Source: Desulfotomaculum sp. (lineage in GTDB: Bacteria > Bacillota > Desulfotomaculia > Desulfotomaculales > Nap2-2B). From it: a stretch of 38,329 nt of DNA. Of this stretch, positions 15,617 through 23,549 are shown one piece after another. The stretch is from positions 1 through 38,329 of the forward strand of contig DMZI01000077.1 in NCBI GenBank assembly GCA_003485325.1, written 5' to 3'. The notes below the pieces were generated by a model. That model made no database searches and had not been told where the DNA came from. It worked only from the letters and a program-made list of their open reading frames with translations. Numbering within the stretch: position 1 is the stretch's first letter; each line of letters begins with the position of its first letter. The position numbers were made by a program, and so were the translations under genes.

Positions 15617-16516
15617 ATGCCCAAAAAAGTTATCTTCATTGTAATGCCCGCAATAATTGCTTTTGCCGTCCTTGTCTGGTTTTTTAGCCCGCTAGTTAAG
15701 GCCGGGTTTAAGTTGATCCTGCCTGCTCCTGCACAGAAAGCACAACCCCAGCCGCCTAAAAAATCTCCCCAAATAAAACCATTGAATATTCTGGTCGTCG
15801 GGCTGGATAAGGCTTCTTCAATTAACGGGCCGCCCCGTCCCGCTCCCTGGCATTCCGATGTAATCATGCTTGTGCATGTTGATCCCGTCAGGCAGAGCGT
15901 AAACTGTCTCTCGATCCCCAGGGATACCAGGGTATATATAAAAGGCCACGGCCTCGAGAAAATTACCCATGCTCACGCTTACGGATCAATGCCACTCACA
16001 ATTGACACCGTCGAACAGTTTACCGGTATAAAAATTGACCGCTACATCAGCCTGGATTATGCCGTTTTCGCCCGCCTTGTCGACATGCTGGGAGGAATCG
16101 AGATTAATGTGCCCAAGGAGCTGAAAACAAAATACTTTGCTTTTAAACCCGGAAGGCAGCTGATGAACGGTCGGCAGGCATATGTATATATCAACAACCG
16201 GAGTGAACCAATGGCGGATTTAGATAGGATTAAAAGGCAGCATTATTTTTTTGTGGCCCTGTTGGAGACATTCAAGAAGCGCTCCTCGGCGCTGGACCTT
16301 GCCAGATTTTATTTTGAAATTAGAAAAAACGCGTTTACCTCATTCACTTTTGCAGACGCGATGCAACTGGCAATGTTTGCCGGGCGCCTCAAGCTGGAGG
16401 ACGTGAATATTGAAACAGCGCCCGGGCACGCGGAATATATTGACGGCATCAGCTACTGGATAGCGGATCAGAAAGCCTTAAAGCAGCAGGAAAACAGATT
16501 ATTCGGATTAACATAA
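15617..16516 (+). CDS. LytR-CpsA-Psr (LCP) family cell-wall glycopolymer transferase
   Basis: This family attaches undecaprenyl-linked glycopolymers to peptidoglycan outside the cell. The 299-residue protein has an N-terminal membrane anchor (about 4-26) and a Pro-rich linker. The LCP domain starts with NILVVGLDKASS (about 58) and has DVIMLVHVDP, the Arg-rich catalytic motif CLSIPRDTRVYI (about 97-108), KITHAHAYG and ARLVDMLGGIEINV. The region after INNRSE is shorter than in TagTUV, where an RxxRQ motif is common (here LDRIKRQHYF). The ribosome site CGGAGGTGG precedes the ATG. It starts a new transcription unit behind the terminator, with the aminotransferase 15 nt downstream, and fits the final attachment step of the local glycan pathway. 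Confidence 0.92.
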   Translation: MPKKVIFIVMPAIIAFAVLVWFFSPLVKAGFKLILPAPAQKAQPQPPKKSPQIKPLNILVVGLDKASSINGPPRPAPWHSDVIMLVHVDPVRQSVNCLSIPRDTRVYIKGHGLEKITHAHAYGSMPLTIDTVEQFTGIKIDRYISLDYAVFARLVDMLGGIEINVPKELKTKYFAFKPGRQLMNGRQAYVYINNRSEPMADLDRIKRQHYFFVALLETFKKRSSALDLARFYFEIRKNAFTSFTFADAMQLAMFAGRLKLEDVNIETAPGHAEYIDGISYWIADQKALKQQENRLFGLT

Positions 16517-16531
16517 AAGAGGAGCTTGAAA

Positions 16532-17647
16532 ATGACGATGCAAGTACCGTTATCTCTGCCCGATCTGGGCGATCGGGAAATAGATGCAGTGACGGCCGTG
16601 CTCAAAAGCCGCTGGCTGAGCATGGGGCCGGCCGTTGTGGAATTTGAAAGGAAATTTGCCGAATATCTTGGTGTAAAATACGCTGTTGCGGTAAACAGCG
16701 GCACTTCGGGCTTGCACCTGGCCGTCCGCGGCCTTGGCATAGGAAAAGGCGACGAAGCAATTACAACACCTTTCAGCTTTATTTCCTCGGCCAACTGCCT
16801 GCTCTTTGAAGGAGCGCGTCCCGTCTTTGCAGATATCGACCCGGAAACCTTAAATATAGACTGCTCTTTAATCGAGGGCATGATTAGCAAAAACACTAAA
16901 TGCATCCTGCCGGTGCATATCTTCGGGCAACCGGTTGACATGAGCCTGATTGGATCAATTGCTTCCAGGCATGGCCTGGCCGTTCTGGAAGACTCCTGCG
17001 AGGCCGTAGGCGCCAGGCATAACGGCCAACTGACCGGCGCCCAGAGCGATGCGGCTGTATTCGCTTTTTATCCCAACAAACAGATCACTACCGGAGAGGG
17101 AGGCATGGTCGTTACCAACCGGGATGACCTGGCTGGCCTTTTACGCAGCATGCGCAACCAGGGGCGCGATGAGGGAGCGGGATGGTATGAGCACAACCGC
17201 CTGGGCTTCAACTTCCGGATGGATGAGATGAGCGCCGCCCTGGGAAGGGCCCAGCTTGACAGGCTGCCCGAAATACTTGCCAAAAGGGAATGGGTGGCCG
17301 GTAAATACACGGAAAAACTAAACAATCTGGCCGGTGTTTCAGTACCCAGAATTGATCCTGCAGTACAGATGAGCTGGTTTGTCTATGTAATCAGGCTGGA
17401 CCCCAGAATTGACCGCGAGTTTGTATCCGGGGAACTGGCCGGCAGGAATATTGCCAGCCGGGGCTACTTCTGGCCTATCCACCTGCAGCCCTTTTTCCGT
17501 AAAACATTCGGTTACAAGCCCGGGGATTTTCCGGCGGCCGAAGCAGCCGGGGCGTCGACACTGGCTCTTCCATTTTATACAAATATGCCGGAGGAACAGA
17601 TTGATTATGTCGTCAGTAATCTGGCGGATATCCTGGGCAGGTTCTAA
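16532..17647 (+). CDS. DegT/DnrJ/EryC1/StrS-family nucleotide-sugar aminotransferase (PglE-like)
   Basis: A PLP-dependent enzyme of 371 residues that aminates a 4-keto or 3-keto nucleotide sugar. Motifs: NSGTSGLHLAVRGLG (PLP phosphate binding), TTPFSFISSANC, VHIFGQPVDM, LEDSCEAVGA and the PLP lysine in FAFYPNKQITTGEGG (Lys183), then RNQGRDE and LGFNFRMDEMSAALG. With the PglF-type dehydratase it would make UDP-4-amino-4,6-dideoxy-N-acetylglucosamine or a relative. The ATG at 16532 is preferred over the TTG at 16526 because AAGAGGAG is then 7 nt away. It is 15 nt behind the LCP gene, so the two are probably one operon. Confidence 0.92.
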   Translation: MTMQVPLSLPDLGDREIDAVTAVLKSRWLSMGPAVVEFERKFAEYLGVKYAVAVNSGTSGLHLAVRGLGIGKGDEAITTPFSFISSANCLLFEGARPVFADIDPETLNIDCSLIEGMISKNTKCILPVHIFGQPVDMSLIGSIASRHGLAVLEDSCEAVGARHNGQLTGAQSDAAVFAFYPNKQITTGEGGMVVTNRDDLAGLLRSMRNQGRDEGAGWYEHNRLGFNFRMDEMSAALGRAQLDRLPEILAKREWVAGKYTEKLNNLAGVSVPRIDPAVQMSWFVYVIRLDPRIDREFVSGELAGRNIASRGYFWPIHLQPFFRKTFGYKPGDFPAAEAAGASTLALPFYTNMPEEQIDYVVSNLADILGRF

Positions 17648-17948
17648 CTGCCCTCCTGATGATAGCCATAGGCAGGCTCCCATGCTGCTAACGCAGCGCC
17701 ATCAGTGGGATGAAAATTCATCAATAAAGGGGGGTCAATGCCTTAAGTTGATTTTGAGCCTTTATTCAAAGGACGAGTGAACCCGAGGTTAAGCGAGGGA
17801 ATTGTTTGAGGCGCATTAGCGCCGAGTTTTGACCGAGCCCGAGGGTGAACGAGTTCGTACAAGTATAAGAGGCGAAAATGAGCACGTAGGCAGTTGACCT
17901 CCCTAATGCACACCAATTTTCAGGATTGCTAAAATTTCTTTTCTCCTT
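17648..17948. other. Intergenic region with a possible structured element
   Basis: No gene is supported here. Around 17774-17880 the words CGAG, TGAA and CCCGAGG occur, followed by CCCGAGG, GTGAA and CGAG in mirrored order, flanking a GGCGC-ATTA-GCGCC hairpin (17810-17823). The word TAAGCGAGG recurs at 30544 and, with one change, at 37798. It may be a repeat family or a non-coding RNA; I cannot place it in a known class. Confidence 0.35.
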
Positions 17949-18530
17949 ATGGCAAGGAGGCGGCTTAAAATAAGTAAAGGATGCGGGGTTATATTAATCA
18001 GCGTTTTTCTTTTGACAATAGCGTTTCTTGAATTCCTCTATATGGCGCCCGGCCTGCTGATGTCACAACTTCTTTACTTCAGCGATCAGCCGGAGAAGGT
18101 TGACGTGATCATTGCCCTGGGCAGCGAACCGGCAAGGGCGGGGTGCGCCGCGCGCCTGTACGGGCTCGGGTTTTCAAACACGATCATTATCACGGGCTGG
18201 GGATCTTCGGTTGACAGGATGGCAGAAAGAGCAGTCCAGGAAGACGCTGAAAGGCAGGATCTCATTCTTGAGAAAGAATCAATCAGCACTTACCAGAACG
18301 CTCTTTATTCGAAGAAAATTGTCCTGAAAAAAAATTACAGTTCCGCAATAGTGGTCAGTTCGCCCTACCATATGAGGAGGGTGAAGATGGTCTTTGACAG
18401 AGTTTACAGAAATAGCGGTGTAAAATTGCTTTACTGTCCAACCGGCCCGCTAGACGGCAAAACCATAGACAAGAGGACAGCGCGTACGGAATGCGTCAAA
18501 CTTATCTATTACTGGTTCAGATATTGGTAA
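17949..18530 (+). CDS. DUF218 (YdcF/SanA-like) membrane-anchored protein
   Basis: The product has 193 residues. An N-terminal transmembrane segment (about 13-35, VILISVFLLTIAFLEFLYMA) is followed by the DUF218 domain: VDVIIALGSEPARAG, IIITGW, ILEKESISTYQNALYSKKI and the signature VVSSPYHMRR. SanA/YdcF proteins affect envelope integrity, but their biochemical role is unsettled. The location at the end of the glycan cluster fits an envelope role. The only AAGGAGG ribosome-like sequence (17953-17959) lies inside codons 2-4 of the annotated ATG frame, so the true start may be a rare codon just downstream; this is unresolved. Confidence 0.85.
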   Translation: MARRRLKISKGCGVILISVFLLTIAFLEFLYMAPGLLMSQLLYFSDQPEKVDVIIALGSEPARAGCAARLYGLGFSNTIIITGWGSSVDRMAERAVQEDAERQDLILEKESISTYQNALYSKKIVLKKNYSSAIVVSSPYHMRRVKMVFDRVYRNSGVKLLYCPTGPLDGKTIDKRTARTECVKLIYYWFRYW

Positions 18531-18630
18531 GTGATAGTGGGGACGGGGTTGTTGACAAACTCAGGGATGATAAAAGAGGATTGCACGACCTGATCGCCGC
18601 GCCTGCGTGATCTATGAGTGAACTAAATAA

Positions 18631-20946
18631 TTAACTAATCACTAAGCTGAACTCAAGCGACAGGGCGGCGTCGTTGACGGTAACCAGCGTCCACGATTTT
18701 CTGCCGGGTTCGGGCTGAACAGAAAATTCCCTGGCGGCGCTGATGAATTCCACATTTTGAATACTGTGATTGACAAGGATTTTCAATATCTCCGGAGGGT
18801 GGTATTCCGAAGGGACCCGCCCTTTTGTTTTTTGAGTAATTTTCCCTCTGATATGATTCCCCTGCAGCGTAAAAACAACATCGTAGGCGAGCAGTGATTC
18901 CCGGTCAAAGTATTCAACAACCTCCCCCTGAGCTTCGCCTGTTAAAGGGACCATAATTTCCAGGGCTTTTAATGAACAGTCGGGAATAAAGGAAGGCGGT
19001 TCGGGGTATAAAGGCACAATTGCGTTTTCACGGACAAACAGAGGTAGATTGCCGTCTTCGGAGGCATTGGTCTGAAATACCCTGTCTCCCTCAATTTTAT
19101 TACCGTTCCACCATGAATACCAGACGCCCGGTGGAAGATAAAACATACGGGTTGGCGCAGTATCCATCAGCGGAGCAAGGAGCAGGTGCGGCCCAATTAA
19201 AAATTCCGTCTCGTAAAATTCGGGGTTGAGCGCACTTTCAGTCGGCGCGTGATAAAATACCGGCCTCATGATTAACTGACCGTTTTGATTCGCCCCGTAC
19301 AAAAGGGAGTAAAAATACGGGAGCATCTGGTAACGCAGTTTTATAGCCTTGCGTGCGCTGTTTTCAACCTGTTCGCCAAACGACCAGGGTTCCTGATCTT
19401 TTGTATTCCTCCTCGAATGGGTCCTGCTGAAGGGGAACAAAGCGCCCTGGAGAATCCAGCGTTCATACAACTCGGGGGTCGGCCCCCCATAGTATCCCCC
19501 GATATCCGGCCCGGAAACCGGCTGCCCGGAAAGCCCGAGGTTTAAAATCATCGGGATGCTGGCCCTTAAATGCTCCCAACTGCTGTAATTGTCTCCCGTC
19601 CAGGTTGCTGAATACCTCTGGTTTCCCAAATAGGCTGATCTGGTCAGAATAAAAGGCAGACGGGTAACTTTTAAAAGCCCCTCGTAAGTCGCCCGTGTCA
19701 TCAGCATGCCGTACAGGTTATGAACTTTCTCATGTGAAAATTTCTCTGTTCCGGATAGTTTTTGAATTGCATCACAGGGAAGGGTGCGCCGCAGATCAAA
19801 AGTAGTCGGCTCGTTCATATCACACGAGATTCCGTCCACTCCGGGTTTGACAAATTCAGAAATCATCTCTCCCCACCATTTTTGGACGGATGGATCGAGG
19901 AAATCTGGGAAATGGCACTGCCCGGGCCAAACGCTTCTTGTCACATATCCCCCGTCTTTGTTGACTATAAAAATTCCTTTGCTCAACCCGTTTTTGTAAG
20001 GTTTATAACCGTGTTCTACCTTCAAGCCGGGATTGACGATGGTTATTACTTTAAACCCTCTGGCATGCAAGTCGTCAATCAGCTCACGGTAGTCTTCAAA
20101 ACCCTCTCCCCAGGTAAAGCTCTTGTAGTGGTCCATATAATCTATATCAAGGTAAATAGCGTCACAGGGTATATCCCTGTCCCTGAAAGAAGCGGCTATC
20201 TCGCGGACACGCTCGGAAGGGGCGTAGCTCCAGCGGCTCTGCTGATACCCTAAAGACCATTTCGGTAGCGGGGCCGGCCTGCCGGTCAGCGATGTCAACT
20301 GCTCCATGACTTCAGGAAGGGTGGGGCCTAAAAGGATAAAGTAATTCAGCTCCATGTCGCGTACGTAATAAGACATCCTTTTTCCGTCTTCGGAAAACTT
20401 GAATACGGAGTAACAGGGGTTGTCAAAGACAAGGCCGAAGGCCGGCCCATCAACGTACTGGTAAATTACAACCGGGTACGACTGGTAGAGAGGTGTAGTG
20501 CCCATCTTATACATCAGCGGAGCCATGTTCCACATGACAATAGTCTGTCCGGCCTTGTTCATCGGAGGCGTATTTTCGCCAAGGCCGAATACTCTTACAT
20601 CACCTGGGCGGGGCAACTGTTTTTTGACGACAAGCCAATTTCTCTTGGTTTGCGGGTGGGAAACCTGGGTTAAAACCAGTTCGGCATCCAGCAGATAAGA
20701 CAGCGTCCCGCTTCCTTGGTCGTACCGTAAACTGGCTTCCTGGCCGGCGGGGAGCATCAGTTTGAAACGGATGGCCTCTTTTGTCCTCTCAACATCCCAT
20801 CCAGTCTCAGTTACACTGTCGAAATCAACTGCCCAGGATCGTTCCATCAGCCAGGGCTCACTTTTGAGTTCCTGACTGATAAAAACCCAGAAGATTCCCT
20901 TGCTGAAAGGGCTGCAGATCATTTTTTCTATCTTATGTATAGCCAT
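18631..20946 (-). CDS. Glycoside hydrolase family 31 alpha-glucosidase/alpha-xylosidase-like enzyme
   Basis: A complete GH31 protein of 771 residues that hydrolyses or transfers alpha-linked glucose or xylose residues. An N-terminal beta-sandwich domain (about 1-225) leads into the TIM barrel, with LGYQQSRWSYAP, AIYLDIDYMDHYKSFTW (substrate binding), the nucleophile Asp376 in DGISCDMNEP and the acid/base in TWTGDNYSSWEHL. Then GLSGQPVSGPDIGGYYG and PFSRTHSRRNTKDQEPW and C-terminal beta domains follow. There is no signal peptide, so it is cytosolic and may recycle glycogen, trehalose-like or glycan-derived sugars. No ribosome site is obvious at the ATG (only CTGAAG). No neighbouring gene is in operon with it. 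Confidence 0.95.
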   Translation of the reverse strand: MAIHKIEKMICSPFSKGIFWVFISQELKSEPWLMERSWAVDFDSVTETGWDVERTKEAIRFKLMLPAGQEASLRYDQGSGTLSYLLDAELVLTQVSHPQTKRNWLVVKKQLPRPGDVRVFGLGENTPPMNKAGQTIVMWNMAPLMYKMGTTPLYQSYPVVIYQYVDGPAFGLVFDNPCYSVFKFSEDGKRMSYYVRDMELNYFILLGPTLPEVMEQLTSLTGRPAPLPKWSLGYQQSRWSYAPSERVREIAASFRDRDIPCDAIYLDIDYMDHYKSFTWGEGFEDYRELIDDLHARGFKVITIVNPGLKVEHGYKPYKNGLSKGIFIVNKDGGYVTRSVWPGQCHFPDFLDPSVQKWWGEMISEFVKPGVDGISCDMNEPTTFDLRRTLPCDAIQKLSGTEKFSHEKVHNLYGMLMTRATYEGLLKVTRLPFILTRSAYLGNQRYSATWTGDNYSSWEHLRASIPMILNLGLSGQPVSGPDIGGYYGGPTPELYERWILQGALFPFSRTHSRRNTKDQEPWSFGEQVENSARKAIKLRYQMLPYFYSLLYGANQNGQLIMRPVFYHAPTESALNPEFYETEFLIGPHLLLAPLMDTAPTRMFYLPPGVWYSWWNGNKIEGDRVFQTNASEDGNLPLFVRENAIVPLYPEPPSFIPDCSLKALEIMVPLTGEAQGEVVEYFDRESLLAYDVVFTLQGNHIRGKITQKTKGRVPSEYHPPEILKILVNHSIQNVEFISAAREFSVQPEPGRKSWTLVTVNDAALSLEFSLVIS

Positions 20947-21178
20947 CTTCAGTCAACCACGCTCTTTACAAGTATACTGCTTGATAATATTATAATCCAG
21001 TGTATCCAGCTACATATTTATCAACATACTATGAGAAATTGGAATATTTTTGTCTGCAATATCTGTATCAGTGATTGCCTGAAATCGCCAGCAAAAATAA
21101 ATTTAACAAAAAATTTCTGAGTCAGAGTCAGACAACCCTTTTTCGGAGAAAATAATGAAAAAAAGAGGAGGATTAGTG

Positions 21179-21355
21179 ATGAATATAGATCGTGCACGCC
21201 AGATATTGCGTTCGGATGAAACCATCACCGTGATGCTTGACGGCTCGCCTGTCTGGATTGAAAGCGTAGACAAAAGCGGTCTGGCCAGAGTTAATTCTTT
21301 AGACGGCAGGGGAAAAGTCAAAAGCGTACACGTCCTCGATCTCACTGAAGCCTGA
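21179..21355 (+). CDS. sspH: H-type small acid-soluble spore protein (SspH family)
   Basis: The 58-residue product begins MNIDRARQILRSDETITVML and continues with GSPVWIESVDKSGLARV and a VHVLDLTEA end, the pattern of SspH-type minor spore proteins found in the spore core. The ATG at 21179 sits 7 nt after GAGGAGG, so longer upstream in-frame starts are unlikely. It marks the organism as a spore former. Expression would be forespore-specific (sigma-G type), but I could not confirm a promoter. A palindromic repeat begins 12 nt after the stop. Confidence 0.85.
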   Translation: MNIDRARQILRSDETITVMLDGSPVWIESVDKSGLARVNSLDGRGKVKSVHVLDLTEA

Positions 21356-21366
21356 GCCAGCAATAA

Positions 21367-21405
21367 GGGGTCAGGCTTGACTTTTTGACTTCCAAGACTG
21401 ACCCC
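21367..21405. repeat. REP-like palindrome, copy 1
   Basis: GGGGTCAGGCTTGAC and CCAAGACTGACCCC form the arms of a hairpin around a T-rich loop. A very similar palindrome lies at 23409-23443, also just after a stop codon. It resembles the REP palindromes associated with RAYT (IS200-like Y1) transposases; no transposase is present here. Confidence 0.65.
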
Positions 21406-21494
21406 CTGCTACGCGATAATACCATGGGACCGGTAAATAAAACAAAACCACCACTTTGGGAACGTTTTTACGGATCAGCTGTTAAACAAATTAG

Positions 21495-21668
21495 TTATTC
21501 ATCTATTTTTTTTCTCCGCTGTTTAACACATTCTGAAAGCAAGTATTCAATCTGCCCGTTGATGGAACGAAAGTCGTCCTCAGCCCAAGCGGCTAATTCC
21601 TTCCAAAGAGAGGGAGATAATCTCAGCAGGATTTGTTTTTTATCTTTTTTATTATCACCATTTTCCAA
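21495..21668 (-). CDS. Arc-like ribbon-helix-helix protein, partner of the SPFH gene
   Basis: A TTG start 7 nt after GGGAGGGGG gives a 57-residue protein: a Lys-rich start, then QILLRLSPSLWKELAAWAED, DFRSINGQIEYLLSECV and an RRKK tail. The strand-helix-helix spacing and R-L-P-LW-EL--WA---RS-N-QIE-LL pattern are those of Arc/MetJ-type small DNA-binding proteins. In Firmicutes such a gene frequently follows an SPFH-domain gene, as here (91 nt downstream, same strand). It could be a repressor of its own operon or an accessory factor. It is conspicuously well conserved for its size, and its target DNA is unknown. Confidence 0.8.
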   Translation of the reverse strand: MENGDNKKDKKQILLRLSPSLWKELAAWAEDDFRSINGQIEYLLSECVKQRRKKIDE

Positions 21669-21759
21669 TAGGTATCCCCCTCCCTAAAATTGATCAGGCT
21701 CTATTTATTAGCATTTTCCGCTTCAACAATTATTTCTTGGTGATAACTTTTAACAAATA

Positions 21760-22497
21760 TTAGTATATAGAGCCACTGTTAACAATGGGCTGGGGGTCCT
21801 TATTTCCACATAGTACAACCAGTAGATTACTGACCATAGCTGCCTTGCGTTCTTCATCCAGTTGTACGATATCTTTTTCACTAAGCTTGGCAAGAGCCAT
21901 TTCTACCATTCCCACGGCGCCCTCAACGATCATCTGTCTTGCGGCAATAATAGCTGAGGCTTGCTGCCTTTGCAGCATAGCGGCAGCGATTTCCGTAGCA
22001 TAGGCTAAATGGGTAATTCGATCTTCTAGTATTTCCAAACCTGCGATATCAACTCTCATTTGAATTTCTTCCTTCAACTTGTCTGCAACTTCCTGACTGC
22101 TGCCTCGTAATGACTTTTCTCCTTCTTCAGTAAAGGCATCATAGGGATACAAACGAACTATATTGCGCAGTGACGAATCGCACTGGATAGACAGATACTC
22201 GGTATAGTTGTCTACATTAAATACTGCCTTGGCGGTATTAACTACCTTCCAGATGATAACAATACCGATAATGATAGGATTACCCAGTTCGTCGTTAACC
22301 TTCTGCTTTTCATTATGTAAAGTCATGCTTTTTAGAGAAATCTTCTTATTTATTTTTTTTACATTAGCTCCGTGGATAGAAGATTTACTTGCTGAAGCTT
22401 GTTCAATGGTAACTACAGCGCCGGCTGATTCACCGGCAGAAGCGGGATTTACAGCTACAGCGAAGGGATTAACGAAGAAAAAGCCCTCCCCCTTCAA
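21760..22497 (-). CDS. SPFH (stomatin/prohibitin/flotillin)-domain protein, possibly 5'-truncated
   Basis: About 245 residues are readable from GFFFVNPFAVAVNP through KVNDELGNPIIIGIVIIWKV, VRLYPYDAF, AYATEIAAAMLQRQQASAI and the conserved end NLLVVLCGNKDPQPIVNSGS. The family forms membrane-associated scaffolds. The normal N terminus, a transmembrane hairpin followed by a QPNEAKVL-like strand, is missing from this frame. Upstream, another frame encodes a hydrophobic run (SSIAAGAFYLFLFGPVLF) that ends in a stop, and no ribosome site precedes the TTG at 22497. A frameshift or small deletion at about 22495-22560 is therefore likely, making this a probable pseudogene or an incorrectly sequenced gene. 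Confidence 0.75.
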   Translation of the reverse strand: MKGEGFFFVNPFAVAVNPASAGESAGAVVTIEQASASKSSIHGANVKKINKKISLKSMTLHNEKQKVNDELGNPIIIGIVIIWKVVNTAKAVFNVDNYTEYLSIQCDSSLRNIVRLYPYDAFTEEGEKSLRGSSQEVADKLKEEIQMRVDIAGLEILEDRITHLAYATEIAAAMLQRQQASAIIAARQMIVEGAVGMVEMALAKLSEKDIVQLDEERKAAMVSNLLVVLCGNKDPQPIVNSGSIY

Positions 22498-22752
22498 TCG
22501 AACAGAACGGGCCCGAACAGGAAGAGGTAAAAAGCTCCCGCTGCGATCGAACTAACCCATAGGCCAGGCGCTGCTCCTTCTTCAGAAAGGTATTGCCATA
22601 AGTTAATTAAAAACAATAAGTCAAACCTGCCCCCCTGTTATGCTGTAGTTATGTATCTACTTTTTTGCAAAAATGCTGCTTTGAAAAACAAGGAATATCA
22701 ACGTTCTCATTTAAAATTATATCTATAACCAGTTAAGGAGGTAAGCTTAAAG

Positions 22753-23403
22753 ATGATTAATGTCCTTGGCATCTGCGGCAGTCCGGTTAAAGAAGGCAAC
22801 ACCGACGCATTCCTGGAGGAAGCAGTCAATTCAGTGAAAGGTCAAGAGGTCCGGACTAAAACGATAAACGTAAGCAGGCTGAAAATAAACGACTGCCTGC
22901 AGTGCAGTTTCTGTATCGCAAAACAGACAGAAGAACGTTTCTGCCGGCAACAAGACGACATGCTGGAAATATACCCTCAGGTTATTGACGCCGACGTGCT
23001 TGTCCTTGCTTCCCCTGTATACCTGCACAGAATGTCAGGTTATCTTGCCAGGTTCATGGACCGTCTGGTCGCTCTTTACAACGGGAAAAAATATAACCGC
23101 GCCCTAAGGGACAAAATCGGGGTAGCGCTTGCAGTGGGCTGGTATAGAAACGCCGGTCTGGAAACCACTCTGCTTTCCATAACTTCGGGAATGATAACTT
23201 TAGGAATGATCCCCGTCGGAGGCTTCCCGGGACTTGGAGGAACAGCGGTAAGCAGCAAAAACGGTTGCGGTGTTTTCGACCCAGGGGTGCGGCTGGGCGT
23301 ACTGGAAGATGAAACCGGCATGCAAACAGGCCGAAACACTCTGATGCATGCAGTTGAACTGGCTAAAATATTCAAAGCCGGAAAAGATGCTCTTAGCCGT
23401 TAG
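22753..23403 (+). CDS. Iron-sulfur flavoprotein / NADPH-dependent FMN reductase-like protein
   Basis: A flavodoxin-like redox protein of 216 residues. The FMN-binding loop GICGSPVKEGNTDAFLEE (about 5-22) is followed by a compact cysteine motif, CLQCSFCIAKQTEERFC (about 52-70), as in archaeal and clostridial Isf proteins that bind a [4Fe-4S] cluster, and by LASPVYLHRMSGYLARFMDR. A GG-rich loop (VGGFPGLGGTA) lies near 155. These proteins shuttle electrons between ferredoxin and various acceptors, or reduce quinones. The start is clear: AAGGAGG is 12 nt before ATG. Monocistronic; a REP-like palindrome follows the stop. Confidence 0.88.
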   Translation: MINVLGICGSPVKEGNTDAFLEEAVNSVKGQEVRTKTINVSRLKINDCLQCSFCIAKQTEERFCRQQDDMLEIYPQVIDADVLVLASPVYLHRMSGYLARFMDRLVALYNGKKYNRALRDKIGVALAVGWYRNAGLETTLLSITSGMITLGMIPVGGFPGLGGTAVSSKNGCGVFDPGVRLGVLEDETGMQTGRNTLMHAVELAKIFKAGKDALSR

Positions 23404-23408
23404 GGAGA

Positions 23409-23443
23409 GGTCAGGCTTGATTTTTTAAATTTCAAGCCTGACC
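23409..23443. repeat. REP-like palindrome, copy 2
   Basis: GGTCAGGCTTGA and TCAAGCCTGACC are perfect inverted arms around a T/A-rich loop, starting 6 nt after the flavoprotein stop. It shares its arm sequence with the palindrome at 21367-21405. Confidence 0.7.
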
Positions 23444-23494
23444 AACTGTTATTCTGTAATCTGCTCTTAGTTTTGAGACTTATTAAGCAGGTAT

Positions 23495-23525
23495 TAAATA
23501 AAACAGCCCTGCTTTTTAGGGCTGT
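23495..23525 (-). terminator. Intrinsic terminator of the exported-protein gene
   Basis: On the minus strand ACAGCCCT-AAAAAGC-AGGGCTGT is followed by TTTATTT, 25 nt after the stop of the gene at 23550. Confidence 0.85.
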
Positions 23526-23549
23526 CAACAAAAATATATTGTTGCAAAA

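Noticed and set aside
21385..21687. 100-codon open frame on the plus strand
   Set aside because: It is the shadow of the RHH gene on the minus strand, which has a strong ribosome site and a recognisable fold.
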